DNA of 64,000 nucleotides from Branchiostoma belcheri (Eukaryota > Chordata > Leptocardii > Amphioxiformes > Branchiostomatidae). Location of the stretch: the NCBI RefSeq assembly GCF_001625305.1, contig NW_017804076.1:905017-969016 (forward strand), written 5' to 3'. The position numbers and the translations under genes are program-made. Position 1 is the stretch's first letter. Every line of letters starts with the position of its first letter. Positions 24,080-37,600 of this stretch are shown here, piece by piece. The notes under the pieces are model-generated. The model ran no database searches, was not told the origin of the DNA, and saw nothing but the letters and a program-made list of their open reading frames with translations.

Positions 24080-24516
24080 TACAGTCAAACCTACTCAAGC
24101 CGGCCACCCAGGGGACTGGGGAAAACGGTCGGGTTGGACAGGTGGTCTCCTTGAAGATGGTCGATTCTCCTCACTCACAACATGACTGAGAGTTGTCTTC
24201 GATTCAAGGTGTTTCAAACACTGCAGGTATCTTTAGATTCCCAGGGTCTAAACTTCACAGTTTCTGGCAAATGAAGCAAGACAAATTGGTCAGTTTGAGA
24301 ATGGATGTCACCACTGATTGAAAAATTTATGACCACGTCGACCAGTGCTATGGGTAGGGATGGGCAGACCCAACTTGTAGCGGTCGTGGTGGCTAGGTAG
24401 CCACCCTGGGCAGGTGGCTTAATGCTTGCGTCAATGGGGAAAATTTTTTGGGACTGAGAAAAAGCGGTCATGATGGCCAGGTTGAAGAGTTGGTTGCCTG
24501 GGCAGGTTTGACTGTA
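24080..24516. mobile_element. TIR element with TACAGTCAAACCT ends
   Basis: Inverted ends TACAGTCAAACCTACTC (left) and GGCAGGTTTGACTGTA (right), with related internal blocks (GGCCACC, GGTGGC). No coding capacity is seen. A related degenerate copy seems to lie near 29190-29615. Confidence 0.55.
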
Positions 24517-24788
24517 TGTAGCTAATTGTCACCAAAGATACATTTTGGAATGTAGATTGGGTTACATTGTGAAAATTGTATAATACATTGTATAATGTAC
24601 AGCAAAATCTACATGTACATGTAGAATGCAATAGCCAATCTCTTGAGATACAGTTAGAAACAATGATCATTTAACAGTAATTAACCTTGTGTTCAATGAC
24701 CTTTCAGAAATGTAGAAGATAACTTGTACTTAATTTAAATCATACTGTATACTTATATTGTTTTACTGTAAGTTTTAAATTTCTATAG

Positions 24789-24842
24789 GTGAGGATCCTG
24801 GCTCACAACTTTGATCCATCTATTAACATAGGCGATAACTGA
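24789..24842 (+). pseudogene. Duplicated terminal exon of the RING gene
   Basis: The sequence from the acceptor (TTCTATAG) through GTGAGGATCCTGGCT to the stop matches RING exon 7 (7816-7869) with only a few substitutions. The copy would read VRILAHNFDPSINI, then GDN and stop, against VRILAYNFDPSINI, then DND. Similarity continues into the 3' flank (ACAGCAAACYATACA). No other RING exon is found nearby, so it is an orphan exon. It lies 3' to GTPase gene B on the opposite strand, exactly as the parent exon lies 3' to gene A. Confidence 0.8.
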
Positions 24843-25674
24843 TAGAATGTCATTGGTCACCTGCATGACTGATAAACTTAACAACAGCAAACCATACATA
24901 TATATCTAGACTGAAAAGAGTAACATTTTCCACTTTCATCAAATAAGTGTATTGTATATGTCTGAAATCTATTTATTTAAATTACAAATGTAATTAATAC
25001 CAAGCTCTCAATTAGTGCATAAACATTGATTATCAACTTCGTACATTGTATGTTCAGCATTCCGTGCATAATTGTTGTTTTTATTGTGATCATGGTGATA
25101 CCTTCTCCTATTTGTCTTACATTTACTTCGTGCAATTTTATTCTTAAATAATCTGATTTAATTTTTTACTTAGTATTTTACAGAAAGGCATGCTGCAAAA
25201 TACAGCTGCAAAATGTTCTTAGACAATTTTTCTCTGCAATGTTTTCTCTGTTTTCTCTCTTGTCTATATGTTTAACTAAAACTACAACACTTCAAACATT
25301 CTGTGTACATGTATTTGGTAAATCTAATTATAGTGAAATGGGTTATCCCATTATATTCACTGTAGCACAAAGAAGATGAAGACATACATGTGTAGCCTTC
25401 TCTACAAAGCTCTGACAGTTAGTTCTTATAAACCTCTGATGATCTGGGTGCTTGAAAATTTATCTGAATTTTTCTTGGTTACTGCATAACTCAACAAGAT
25501 GAATACATGGTATGGTACGACAGACCAGTACACAATCAAGGAGTTCTCGTACTGGTAGCTTTGCCTTACACATTGAAGGGGGCATACAAAGTCATGCATG
25601 TATGTGCTTTGGAGCATGTAGAATTCAAGTATGAACATTATATATAGCACATGCATTCAAAACCCCCCAGGTCT
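24843..25674. other. Spacer between orphan RING exon and gene B
   Basis: AT-rich DNA with no coding signal. The first ~400 bp show patches of similarity to the 3' flank of the RING gene (for example a TGCATAAAC block), consistent with a shared duplication. Confidence 0.4.
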
Positions 25675-28600
25675 TCATTTGTGAAAGGCAAAGTTGTGTA
25701 GTTCCTTTGCACACTCTGCTTGTTCATCAATCATCTTACACAGAAAGTAAGCAACAACATTCAGTGCTTTTCCACCAAACCCTGTGATAGAAACTGTGGT
25801 TGAGAAGGCCCAATTTGCCAGCCCCAGGGTCAGGAGGGTGCTGCTGTTTTCTGACAGCAGACTTGCTAAGGTACGGATGTTGTCAGGAGGGGTGGGGTCT
25901 GTGTCTTCTGACAACAGCTTTGTGCACATGGGAAGATTTCTTTGTGCAAAGATCTTCAGTTCTTGTACGTCTGTACCAGATACTGCTGCTATCTTGGTGA
26001 GAGACGCTTCATCCAGCCCAAAACACTTTTGGGACAGCTCGCAGGCTTCACGGACTATTTCTGGAAAAGAAAGTGGACCATCACTGATTAACCTGTGTGA
26101 AGTATGACTACATTTGTACATCCCTGTTTCATGTTCACATAATTAGGTCAGACTTACTTACTGGTAGTAAGCCTATTGTCTTTGGAACATTAACTAAATG
26201 TACATGTCAAATTCCTAGCCTCAACACTTGCAGTCACTATGATTTGCATAGGCATAGCATTAAGATTTGCTATTAAAAGTATTATAAGGGAGATCACATA
26301 CCTATCTTGACTGGTGTTTCGACCAACAGACCAGGTCCCTGGTTGACATCCATGGCATCTACAGCCTGGACCCATGCCAGCTTCTTCAGAACACCTGCCT
26401 TTTTACTCACAAAGTCAGGGGACAAGTCTGGGCAGCAGATCACAAATGCCTGCAGGTGAAAATGTATGAACTTACAGTTGCAACAGGAGGTGTGTGTTGA
26501 TAAAACATACTGCAATTGACCCAGTGTTCATGTAACACTTAAGAGAAGCCATGTGACAAGTCTCACTGGGTCAGTCTATTGAAGAAGACCAGAGTGACTG
26601 GTCGAAATATATTAAAGTGAGAACAACCCCTTGTGTTGGAACATTTGCTACAAATGTATGTGTAAAGTAGCTGTACCAGTATACCGGTAATAATACATTA
26701 TGCAAGAATAGACATTACCTACTGTATGGAAAGTCTTTTACTATGTTAAAACATAGTACCTGTCGCTGTAAGTCATTGAGCCGAGACAGGATGGCTGTCT
26801 TCAGTCGGACCATGTCAAGCTTACCCATCAGCATATCATCAGCTTCATCACTGATGATGAAGGTGCTGTTTGTACCCATCACCTCAGTGCTGCCTGCATT
26901 GTGCAGATGTTGCTGCAAGAAAGAGAAAAGATGTTTTAACATTACTACCTAACACTGAAATGGACTTGTTACAACCAAGGAGGTTAAAAATTTTAACCTT
27001 GTTACAACACAAGTTACAAAACTGACAAAAGAATTATTATAGTGAAAACCTTAGGACCTGTTACAGGGAATACATGTACATATGTAGCAGTCATATCAGT
27101 TGCATTTTTTGTTCAGTGAATATTGTTACCGGTAATACAAGTTAGCACAGAATGTTAAAATAATATGGGAAAATAAGATTTTTACATGTGACATGTTGCC
27201 AATGATATTAGAGAGATAAGTCATTTCAAACCTGAAGCTGCTTTGTTAGCTTGTGGCAGAGTTCCCTGTTCTCTGTGTCCTCAGCTGGAAGAGCAGCAGC
27301 AGCCCCTAGAGCAGCTGTATGGTCATGTTTTGATCCAACAAGAAGCACCTACAAATGCCAAGAAAGCATCAGATAACATTCAAGCACAAGCACTGCTATT
27401 GCAAATTATACTTGGATATTTTATTGACTCTGTTACCTTAATCATACAATAAGCATATCGGTATGTCATGTTAAAATCTTCATTTATCTGTAATCAGTTA
27501 TTCATGGTAGAATTCTTACTAGAGTATATGCACAATGTACAAGTTGGGAATACAGGCTTAGGACCTAAGTCAAAGACTAGTAATGTCAGCTTCATACCTT
27601 CTTACTCATCTCCATAGCCTTGCTGGCCACCCAAGCTGCCTCCTCAGTCACTTTGTCTTGGCAGAAGACCAAAAACAGGTCACAGTCCTTCATCTTGTCT
27701 CCATGGAATTCCATATACCGGGAAACATACAGGGCTCCGCTTTGTCCTGCAGACAAAGAGTAAAGTATGCATGTACCAGTCTGGGTCCTGTTAAAAGAAC
27801 TGTTATACATGTAGGTTAAAGTTATGCATCACATCTCTGAAATAGATCTACAAATAATTGAGCTGACCCTTACATAATCACACTTCACATTTTTTTTACT
27901 GGTTTTCCATGTGCTTATGTTATGATGACATTCTGACTGGAAGTTTATCACATTACATACTAAGCAGGAAAGAAATAAAAGAAAAGTGTTGTAACTGATC
28001 CGTGAATAGTTTCATCAGGTTGGTGAGACACTGAGTAAAGAGACACTTTTTACACAACCAAGTCTTTTATTCAGTCAACGTTTCAGTGACCGTCTGTCAC
28101 CTTCCTCAGGGCAGTTCTGACTGGTTCACATTGCACTGCAGCACAGGTGTCGCTGCTATAGATGCATTCCCAAATGTACACACAAACTGTGATTGTGAAC
28201 CAGTCAAAATTGCCTCGAGGAAGGTGACAGACGGTCACTGAAATGTCTGCTGAATAAAAGACTTGGTTGTGTAAAAAGAGTCTCTTTACTCATGTGTTAC
28301 TGATATCAGACAGGTGTTACCAGGAGAAAGTGAGGCAGGTGGAAAGTGGACCACAGAGATGTTGCATGGGTGGCCTGGGTTGCGGTACACTGTTGCTTGG
28401 GCAGGGTCACTAGCCTGTGCTGGTCTCCTCAGGTTGTCAAGTCCAAGAAGGGATTGGCTGAATGTTGTGATGTCAGCATCTTCCTCTGCATCACCAATCA
28501 CCCCTGTAAGTTTAAAGTGTCATCATATCTGTTAGCAACTATGTGTCATCATATCCTGTCAGCAGCTACCACCTGTTTTTTTCCGTACTCTGATAGGTTT

Positions 28601-31600
28601 GTAAATTACATAACTGCTGAATCACAGACAGAAATTCTACAATCCTAAGTGATGTCCTTGATAGTATGTAGAGTCAAGAAATAAAGAAGCAATGATTGTA
28701 ACTGTACAGTTGCTGTTACAGTATAAACAGTAACAAAATACAAATTTATAACAGTTGCAATCAGACATTGTAAGGTGTGACTTAAAAGCTTTGATATTGC
28801 CTTTGATTACTCATTACGCTTGTGCATGGAATGAGCCTTGAGTGACCCTGTTGTACTATGATTGGACTAGGTTATATGTGTAATGTCACAACAAACATAA
28901 TTATGCACATTGCCTCTTGACTAATTTGAATGTGAATTACCGAGTTGAATAGAGATGACTGCTGTCTTCCAGTCTGGTAAGGTTGGTTTGATGGTCCCTG
29001 TGCATCCATTGAGTGCCCTCAGTATGTCATCACTTGGTCTGCCGCTCTTACCCTCCTTCAGTGCAATTATAGGCATATCTTCCTGCTTTTCCAAAAGCAT
29101 CAAGTTTCTGAAAGAAAATTTCTCAGATGTCAAATGTACCAAGACAATGAAACTTGTTCCAGCAACCACCTCTATAAGCCAGCCATCCAGCCATACATTG
29201 TAACAACATTTTTTCTTGGTTCTGGTTTTCCCTCCATATTACCAACTTGCCTAAGCCAACCATGCAAATGCGACCGTGACTGGCACTATTTGGAGCTGCA
29301 CATGGCCCAACCTTTGCCTATGACAGCGGTGTGATTTTCAAGTATGTGGCAGATTTGATGAAAACTAACGCCAATATTGATGGCTAGTTTGCCATTGATT
29401 TTGACAGCATGACAGTCTTTGCACAATGTAAAATGGCACGAGCTGGGAGGTATTGTAAAAAAGGAAGAAATCTTGTTTGCAGTTCACTCTTACACAGTTT
29501 TGCCATGTCACCATGGTGTTTGTATAAGAAGACCACTTGTCTAAGACGACAATGTTTCCTCCAACCCCTGGGTGGTCGTCTTTAAGTTAAGTTAACTTAA
29601 GTTTGACTGCATATTACAATCATGAGATATTACTTTGAAGTAAGATAGTTAAAACAAGAACAATTTCAATAAGCTCAACAAATTGGTAGGACATAGATGT
29701 TACATCTAAAAGTCAGTATTGCTGCCATCACGTATTTAATGTATACCGTATACGGTAGTCATATAAAGACATACAATTGCAAGTACTACTTACGTGACAC
29801 AAATTCTGTAATATGATTATCATGGTGGCTTTTGGATACAAAGAGATGGACCAAGATGACATGGTATATATAGGAGATTATCTAGCCTAGGGATAGTCTA
29901 ATCATTAGTATATATTCTGTACCTGTCAGTCATGTCAATCTTGTCAATGGCATGGAGGATTGCTGTCCTGAGAAAGCTGATGTCCCATTTGTCTTCAACT
30001 ATACTGTCGTATTGGACATCGACCACAAAGATGTCAGTTATGGCGATGTCATCAATGTTGGCTTTGAGGTCTTTATGGGCTTCCTGCAAGCACAGAATTC
30101 ATGTGGTTGAATCAAGAATTCTTGCTCTATGTCATGACTTTAATTGGATTTTTTTGACAAACAAGTGATTATATATTTAGGATTCCATGATGGTGGTATG
30201 TCCTACCTTTCGAATGCTGTCAATATACATGAGTTCGTCTTCATCCAGACATGTCCTGTGAGAAAAATACAATGTAATAGGTGAATAAAAGTAACCTGCA
30301 TTACTTGAAAATTTACATGTTTTGCTTTTTCCATAGCAATGCATTGGTTTGACTGTAAATCTGCAGACCAATGTACGAAAATAAATTTTCAATTGGTATC
30401 TTTATAAAGTGTGTCATAAAGTGAGTAATATTTACCTTATGAACAGAACGTCCAGCTCCATCTCTTTAGCCTTTCTTGCAATTGTGAGCAGTCCTTCGCT
30501 GATGGGTTTTCCAATGAACACCAAGAGCACACTGCATGCTCTCATGTCATCAGCAAAGCTCTTCATGTATGCCTCTTCATCGAAGGTTCTTCGAAACAGC
30601 TTCTTTTTCACATGAGGAGGAGGGAGTTCCACAAGTACAACATTGTCTAATGTTGTGTGAAATCTGGTTTTTGTGATGGGTTTACTTTGATCTCCCTCCT
30701 CCTCTTGAAGCAAGCTGCCGAAGTACTTGATGAAGGATGTCTCTCCAGCATTTCCATCTCCTACAATGCCAATGTCGGCAGGCCTATCAAGATTGGAAAT
30801 CATTTGAAGCATTCTAAGGCCACAGCAAGTAATGTTTATGGATGACATCTGTGTGCACATTCATTTTTGGCTCATTTTGAAAAAAAAAACAAGAAATTGT
30901 TTTGCCCTCTGACCTGACCCAGTGGTTAACATGCCGAAAATGGGCAAATGTGTTGTAAATGCCTATAGGACCATCAGGGATCCAGCAAACTTGAGACACG
31001 ATGGTCAATGTGTCTGATTGCAAATTCTGTACACTGACATGTTTCATCGTATCCAATCCAACCCAATATAGTAGCTGCCCATGATGGTATGGCTACCCGT
31101 TTGCTAGAATTTAATTGAGGTCTTTACACATCTACGAGGACAGGTAACACTTTTGAGTACAAGAAAAAAAGATCTGTTTGGTTGTGATATTATATGTTTT
31201 GTCACCTCAGTTCTTGTTTAACCAGGGTTATGACCTCAAAATTTGAAAGAGCCTTCTTGTTTTTTTTCCCCGCCCTATAGAATTTACATGCTGTGGCCTT
31301 AACTGCAAAAGCTAAGTACAGATAACTGATGTATATTCTATGGTCATAGTGTTTTACCATCTGTTCTGAAGTGATTATCAGTCAGCAGATGCTAAATTGA
31401 GCAAGATATCTATAATCCACATGCCTGTAGATTTAGTACTAGTACCTTAATCATATGAAAAGGAAGTAACTCGATATCATCATCATTAATAAGCATACTA
31501 GACATACATAGGCATAAATAAACAAGCAACACCTAAATGATTTCTGTGTTCAATAAAATGCTTAGTTGGCTTTCTTTTAAGAGTACTAGAACTACAAGAC

Positions 31601-34600
31601 TTAGTATACAAGACAGATATCATACCCAACATCCTCGCTGAAAGCGAACTTGAACAGCTTGGTTGCACACATCTCCATCTCCTCGATGAACTTTCGTACG
31701 AGGAGCACTATCAGAGCAAAGGAAGCCGGAGCAGCAATGATGCCACCGATGATTGGAAGTGCTATCTTTGCAGTAACACTTGTTACTAATAGGCTAGCAA
31801 TTGTGACAGAAGATGCAGCAGCAGCAGCAAGATTTCGTAGTGCCACAGGACCACTGCTGTTCTTGATAGCATTCCACAGTGTCGAATTCTGGTTGCGAAA
31901 CCTCATCAAGGTGAAAGCTGATTTGTTACAAATGTTGGCCAACTGCTCAAGAGATGCATCATCAATGTTAAAAGCTCTGCGCAGTGCCTTGTATGCTACA
32001 AACAGTGCCGCTGTAAGTGGAAAAAAATCCAAATCAACCAATATTGACCATATATCATGATCATATTGTACATTATTGCAGATAAATACTGGACTGTGCA
32101 TCCTAAACACCATATGACACCAATAACGCTGAAAATACAATTTCCTGAAAATGGTCAAACATGAAACTGCTCGTAAATGAGATTCTTTTGCAAAGCAAAC
32201 AAATTTGCATAATTATTGTGACTACATACAGTTCTAAAGTTTTGTTTGCTTCTCAAAATGAGCCAGGCACTGTATCAGGTTCTGAAGCTGCTGCCATGCT
32301 CACTGTGCGAGTTCATGGCAATTTAATTGTGTCTACTGGCGGCCAAAATTAAGAACTGAAAGGCTGATTTCTAAGATTCTGAAATCTTACCCAACATCAG
32401 AAGAGTGTATTTTTGGTCCAACAACTTGTTCATCAAATAATACTTATCACAGTTGACTATTCTCAGGTCTGGAACTGGTGTATTTTAGTGTTATTGGCGT
32501 TATAATCTCATAATTATGGGCAATGGATATATAACATTACATGCCATTTACAAGAAGATGTTAGACTTCCCTGGTAGCTACTTTTTACCTTTGCCAAGAA
32601 GGTTATGTATGTTTTCAATGGCGTTTGTGTGTATGTCTGTCTGTAGTTATGCAAGATTTAACTGTGAAAATAAGACTATGTTCATACTAGTTAGCTGTTG
32701 AGATGTGTGTGTTAGAGTGTGTTGTTACTCCGTGAAGGAGGTCAGGACCTCCGGACGGAGTGTTGTAATCGGCTGATTTTTCATGTTCGCAGTCAAAACA
32801 CTGGGTTCTCTTTGTGTAATCGGCACGCAATTTTACACGCCGTCTGCGGGCATGCCCGTGTTGATGCACGAATGTGTATTTTTGCCGTTGCTGCTTTCGC
32901 GGTCAATGTAATATCGCAGACGCACCCCTACAATTACGAGGCGAATTGGAATGGTCCAGAAAAACGCGTTGTTTGGAATAGCAGTGGGGGGGGTAAAAGT
33001 TCATGCAGATACGGGGTGGTTTTTATAAGTGGTTCCAGATGTTTTTGCCCATGGTTAAGAGATGCCAAGTTTTTTGGAAGATGTTCGCAGCCAAAACGCA
33101 TTCTTCCGTATGTCGCATTTCTGTGTAATTTCGCATGTGGTGTTGTATTATGTCCGGGATGATGCACGTCTTTTTATTTTTACCGTAGCTGTTTTGATAT
33201 TGGAGTAAATGGTTATTTTCGAAACATCCCCATGTCGTTTAAATGTTTTCGTCCGGCCGTTTATGTGACCGGTAGTTGTAAGTGGCGGTCAGGCTAATGG
33301 GGACGGAAATGTGGGGTGGTCAGAGGACAACATTACGAAATGTAAATACCGATGACGTAATCCTATCGATTTCAAACTGGTCGGCTGTGGCGACCTAGTG
33401 GCGGCGTGTATTTAGTCACGTAGCAACTGGCCGGTCGTCCTAGCAACGAGCATGCTGGCCGCTCCACTGTACACGAAATGGCCAATATTTTTGGGTTGGG
33501 CCGCTCCATGACTCCATAGTGTTTAAATATAATAGTGGAGCATAGGGCTGCGGACCGGTACACTGTACCGGTCCAATACCGTAAAAATCGTTTCGGTACA
33601 GGTCCAAAATACCGGATCATGAAGTAACGAGTAAATACCGAAATAGCTAGTTTACACCATGTATATGACTAAAGATAGGTAAATCCTACCACAAAGACGA
33701 AAAATTAGCACTGGAAAAGATGTAAACACCGTCGATTGATTTGAGATCCTCAGTCTCACGAGACATCGCGAGAGTGTGGCTGATCCAGGGTTGTGATTGG
33801 TCAACAAACTCAAATCAGGTCAGAGGTCAGTCATTTTCCCTTCCCTCCAACACTTTATTATTGTTTCTGTGTCATGATTGAAAAAGTGAAGAACACGTGT
33901 TAATTTGTCAAATTGTTCAGGTACAGGTACAGGTCCGGACCTGTACCTAAACCTCTGTACCAGTACCTGTACCTGTACCTGATGTTACGTTTAGGTACGC
34001 AGCCCTAGTGGAGCAGCTCTTTGAAAAAATGGACAATATTTTTGAGCAACCCATCAATGTGTTCTCGGCCTCGTGGTCGGATGTGGTCTGGGGCTGGTAA
34101 ACCGCACATACTAGTAGATCGGGTAATTTTATGATTTGCTAGTTGTAAAGGCGTCTTGTAGTATGAGCCGGTATATGAAGAAGTAGCCTGTGTTACACAA
34201 TCATGCTTTCGGCCGGATTGATGTGCAACTGTTACTAATTACAGGGACTGCGCTAATGCCGACCAGTCGCGCTGTCCTGATACACCGCGAATGTTGGCAA
34301 TATGCGAGTGTTCCCTGTAGACAGTCCCGGGAGTCATTTTTTTCGCACATTCCAGGAGCCAAACCAAAATACGTTCATGAACCGAGTCCAAAAAACCGAA
34401 ACATGAAAATCGGATGATCGGACCTGATGTACATTTCTCTTTCTGTAGATTGTACACACAATACACACATTTTTAGATAATCTGGCCATGGTAGGTAAAA
34501 AAAAAGTAACCCTGAATCATACTAGATTAGCGTAAATGCATGTTTATGCGTTCAAAACAAGAAAAGAAATTGTTTCCCGGTATTAATCTCTTGAAACACG

Positions 34601-37600
34601 GCACTGAATATTGACGCAACAATATTTCGGGCATCGCGCGCCCTTCCGCGTTGTTTAGACTGTATGAAAATCCCGCGTCACGTGTCGGCATTTCGCATCT
34701 CTGATTGGTTGTTGCGTCTTAAGATGACTGAGCCGACGTGCGTTTAAACAATTTTTCTTTGTTCGATTTATCACACTTCACAGAGAATTGCCAATGGCTA
34801 CTTCTTTTTGTTGCAATATATAATACTTCGCGGAGAATTGTCGCCTATGGCTTCTTGTTTTTTTTTACGTCTATTGTGATATTTGTGCCAGGTGACCAAT
34901 TCAAATTCAGATGATTTGCAGAAAATATGACTTCCTCAAGCCCTGTATACAGACACTTACCAATGTCTAATGCCACACCTAGGGCAGGAACAGGTGCTGC
35001 ACTGACTGCTGCTGCCCATGCTGCTAATGCCCATGTTCTTTTCCTCATCACCACTGCTTTCTGTGTCACTGTATCTGCAGAAAAGTCTTGGATGTTCCTT
35101 ATCAGAACCTCTTGCTTGCAGGTTGGAAGGCAGTTGAGCATTGCTGAGTTGAGTCCCTTCATGTCATAAAGACCACGGTGTACATGATCTTTCAGTCCGC
35201 TAATGATGAAAATATCACCATCATCCACTTTTCCATACCCAATATCTTCCAAGGTTTCCTTTGTTGACTGTCTGAACCTTTCCATCATTCGTTTCTCCGA
35301 AATTTTTCTGTCAATACTCTTTGGAAAGTCTTTGGGGCTGTCCCGCCTTGCCTTTTCAATGTCGACATCTGCCTGTGATCTGACAAACAGTAGCCGTTTC
35401 CCCATCTTGCGCACTTCTTTGGCAATCCAGACCACGTTGTTGCTCGGGCGATTAGTTACAAAAATGAGGAAGAAGTCACACTCCTGCATGTTCTTTCCAA
35501 AGAGATCAAGATAACTGTTTATGTTGAAGTCAACCTGTTGAGGCTTATGAGGGATGGCATCCATTTTGGGCTTGAATAACACACCAGGGAAGTCAACAAG
35601 AACAAGGTCTTTCTCAGGGACATCATAAGGTGTTGGCTGAATTGTGGTGTGTCCAATTGCAGACACTTCAGCAGCCCCCACATCCCCCGGTGACAGCCTG
35701 CGGAACGAGTTGATAAAGGTGCTCTTCCCTGCCCCTGCATCACCAACAACTCCAATCTGGACCTTGGCAGGTTCTAACTTGTCAGCAGCTGCAATTTCTA
35801 GAGCTATTTCAGCAGTTATGTTGCCTCCTGTTTCTGCTGCTCTTTCACGTAACATCTGCCTTTGCTGTGGGGTCAGATCATCTTCACTGATCTCAAGAAG
35901 ACCAAGCTCTAGTGGAGGGGCATCTCTGTATAGCATGATAAAAAAACATAGTGGGTTAGATCAACTTACATGCATGATCTTGATTTATATCTAGCCCATA
36001 GCGCTATCTACTACTAAACATGTGCTACTAAACTAAACGCCTTTACCAAGATGATTTTGGTGCCTTTTCTTGTTGTTTGTTTGTTTGCTTGTTTGTGGAC
36101 AGCATAACTTGTGAAGTTGTGAATGAATAATTTTATGATATTTAGTATGTGTGCAGGTGTTGGCACAATGAAGGCCAAATTTAGTTTTGGACCTCCTGTC
36201 AGCTTTTTATGGTACTGCATGCTATGGTCATGCTCTTTTAATAATAAAAATTATCTTTTAAAAAGTTAATGTGAGAAAATGCTATAACCCGTTGTCATCC
36301 TTATTTCCTAAGATATTAGACTTTTCATATTTTGGACAAATTGCATTACATACATTTGTACTAATATGATGAGCATCTTGTATAATATATTTGCATGATC
36401 CATTAGAAAACATCCACTGCAAAATAGGCTCATATACAAAATTCTTAAATTTGCTTAATATATTCATATCCTTTATCTTTAAAACTATTTGTCCCCAAAA
36501 CAAGGTGCCATTTACATGACATGATATATTACAAGGTGTAATAAAGGTACTCTTTCTTAGACCCTGTTCACATTCATTCTGTCTATTTGATTAAAAGGGC
36601 TATCCGAATAGAAAATTGTCTATCTGAATTGACACTGAATCCACAAGAGCGTTCGCACTGCTTTTCGCCGATTCGAATTGCGCCCGCCCGCGAAAGAATT
36701 GCCATGTTGCTACGTCATATTTTCACCAAACATTTATATGTATCACGAGCCTCGCTTCGTAAACTCATATTTCGCAAGAAAATTTTACCAAGGCGCCACC
36801 TTCCCACTTCTCACGTACTGGAAACATTCCCACTACAAATTACCAGGTAAGATCACGTCAAAAAATAAAACAAAACGCCTCTTTTCTTTCAATTACGAGA
36901 CGTTGACAAATAGTTTGTTAACAAAATAACTTGCTGCATCGTAGCTTTCACTGCCGTTTCATTCCACAAAAATTCTCGTCGATTGTAAAATGATCACTCA
37001 TCTGTTGTCTCCAGTAGAGTATCAACAGTAGCGTTATCATAGCGTGCCAAAAATTGGCGACGAACGTCAGAAAATCCGCGGAAAAAGAAACTCGTAACAC
37101 GTATTCTCTCCTGAAAAACAGGGAGCCATTTTCTCATTAATATGTAAGTAGCAGCCAGCGTTCTACGCTCTGATTGGTAAGACCGCTAGCAATGATGTCA
37201 CACCACCCGAATCCAATTCACTTTGCGTTCACACTCGCGGTTTCGTCCGATTCGAAACCGCCGCAAGTGTTTCAAACCACCTCCCAAGGTGGATTATTTT
37301 GGAATCGATTCGGGTAAAATCTAAGTGATTTGGAGCGTTCACACTCCAAAAAATTATTCGGATAGACAATTTTCTATTCGGATAGCTCATTTAATCGAAT
37401 AGACAGAATGAATGTGAACAGGGTCTTAGTAGGGCAAAAGTAATACAAACATTTTAAGTGCTCTCTCTCTAACTCCCTCCCACTCTCTAAACAATAAGAT
37501 AAAAGGTACTTGAGCATGATCTGGCAACAAACCTGCGTCAAGGACTGAAGACTTTGAAAACAATACTGCCAGAGTGGCAGGCTCTAGCTGACACAGGACT

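Noticed and set aside
32719..33162. 147-codon open frame in gene B intron
   Set aside because: It spans a diverged internal duplication, has no domain and an odd Cys/His-rich composition, and lies in a region of repeat character.
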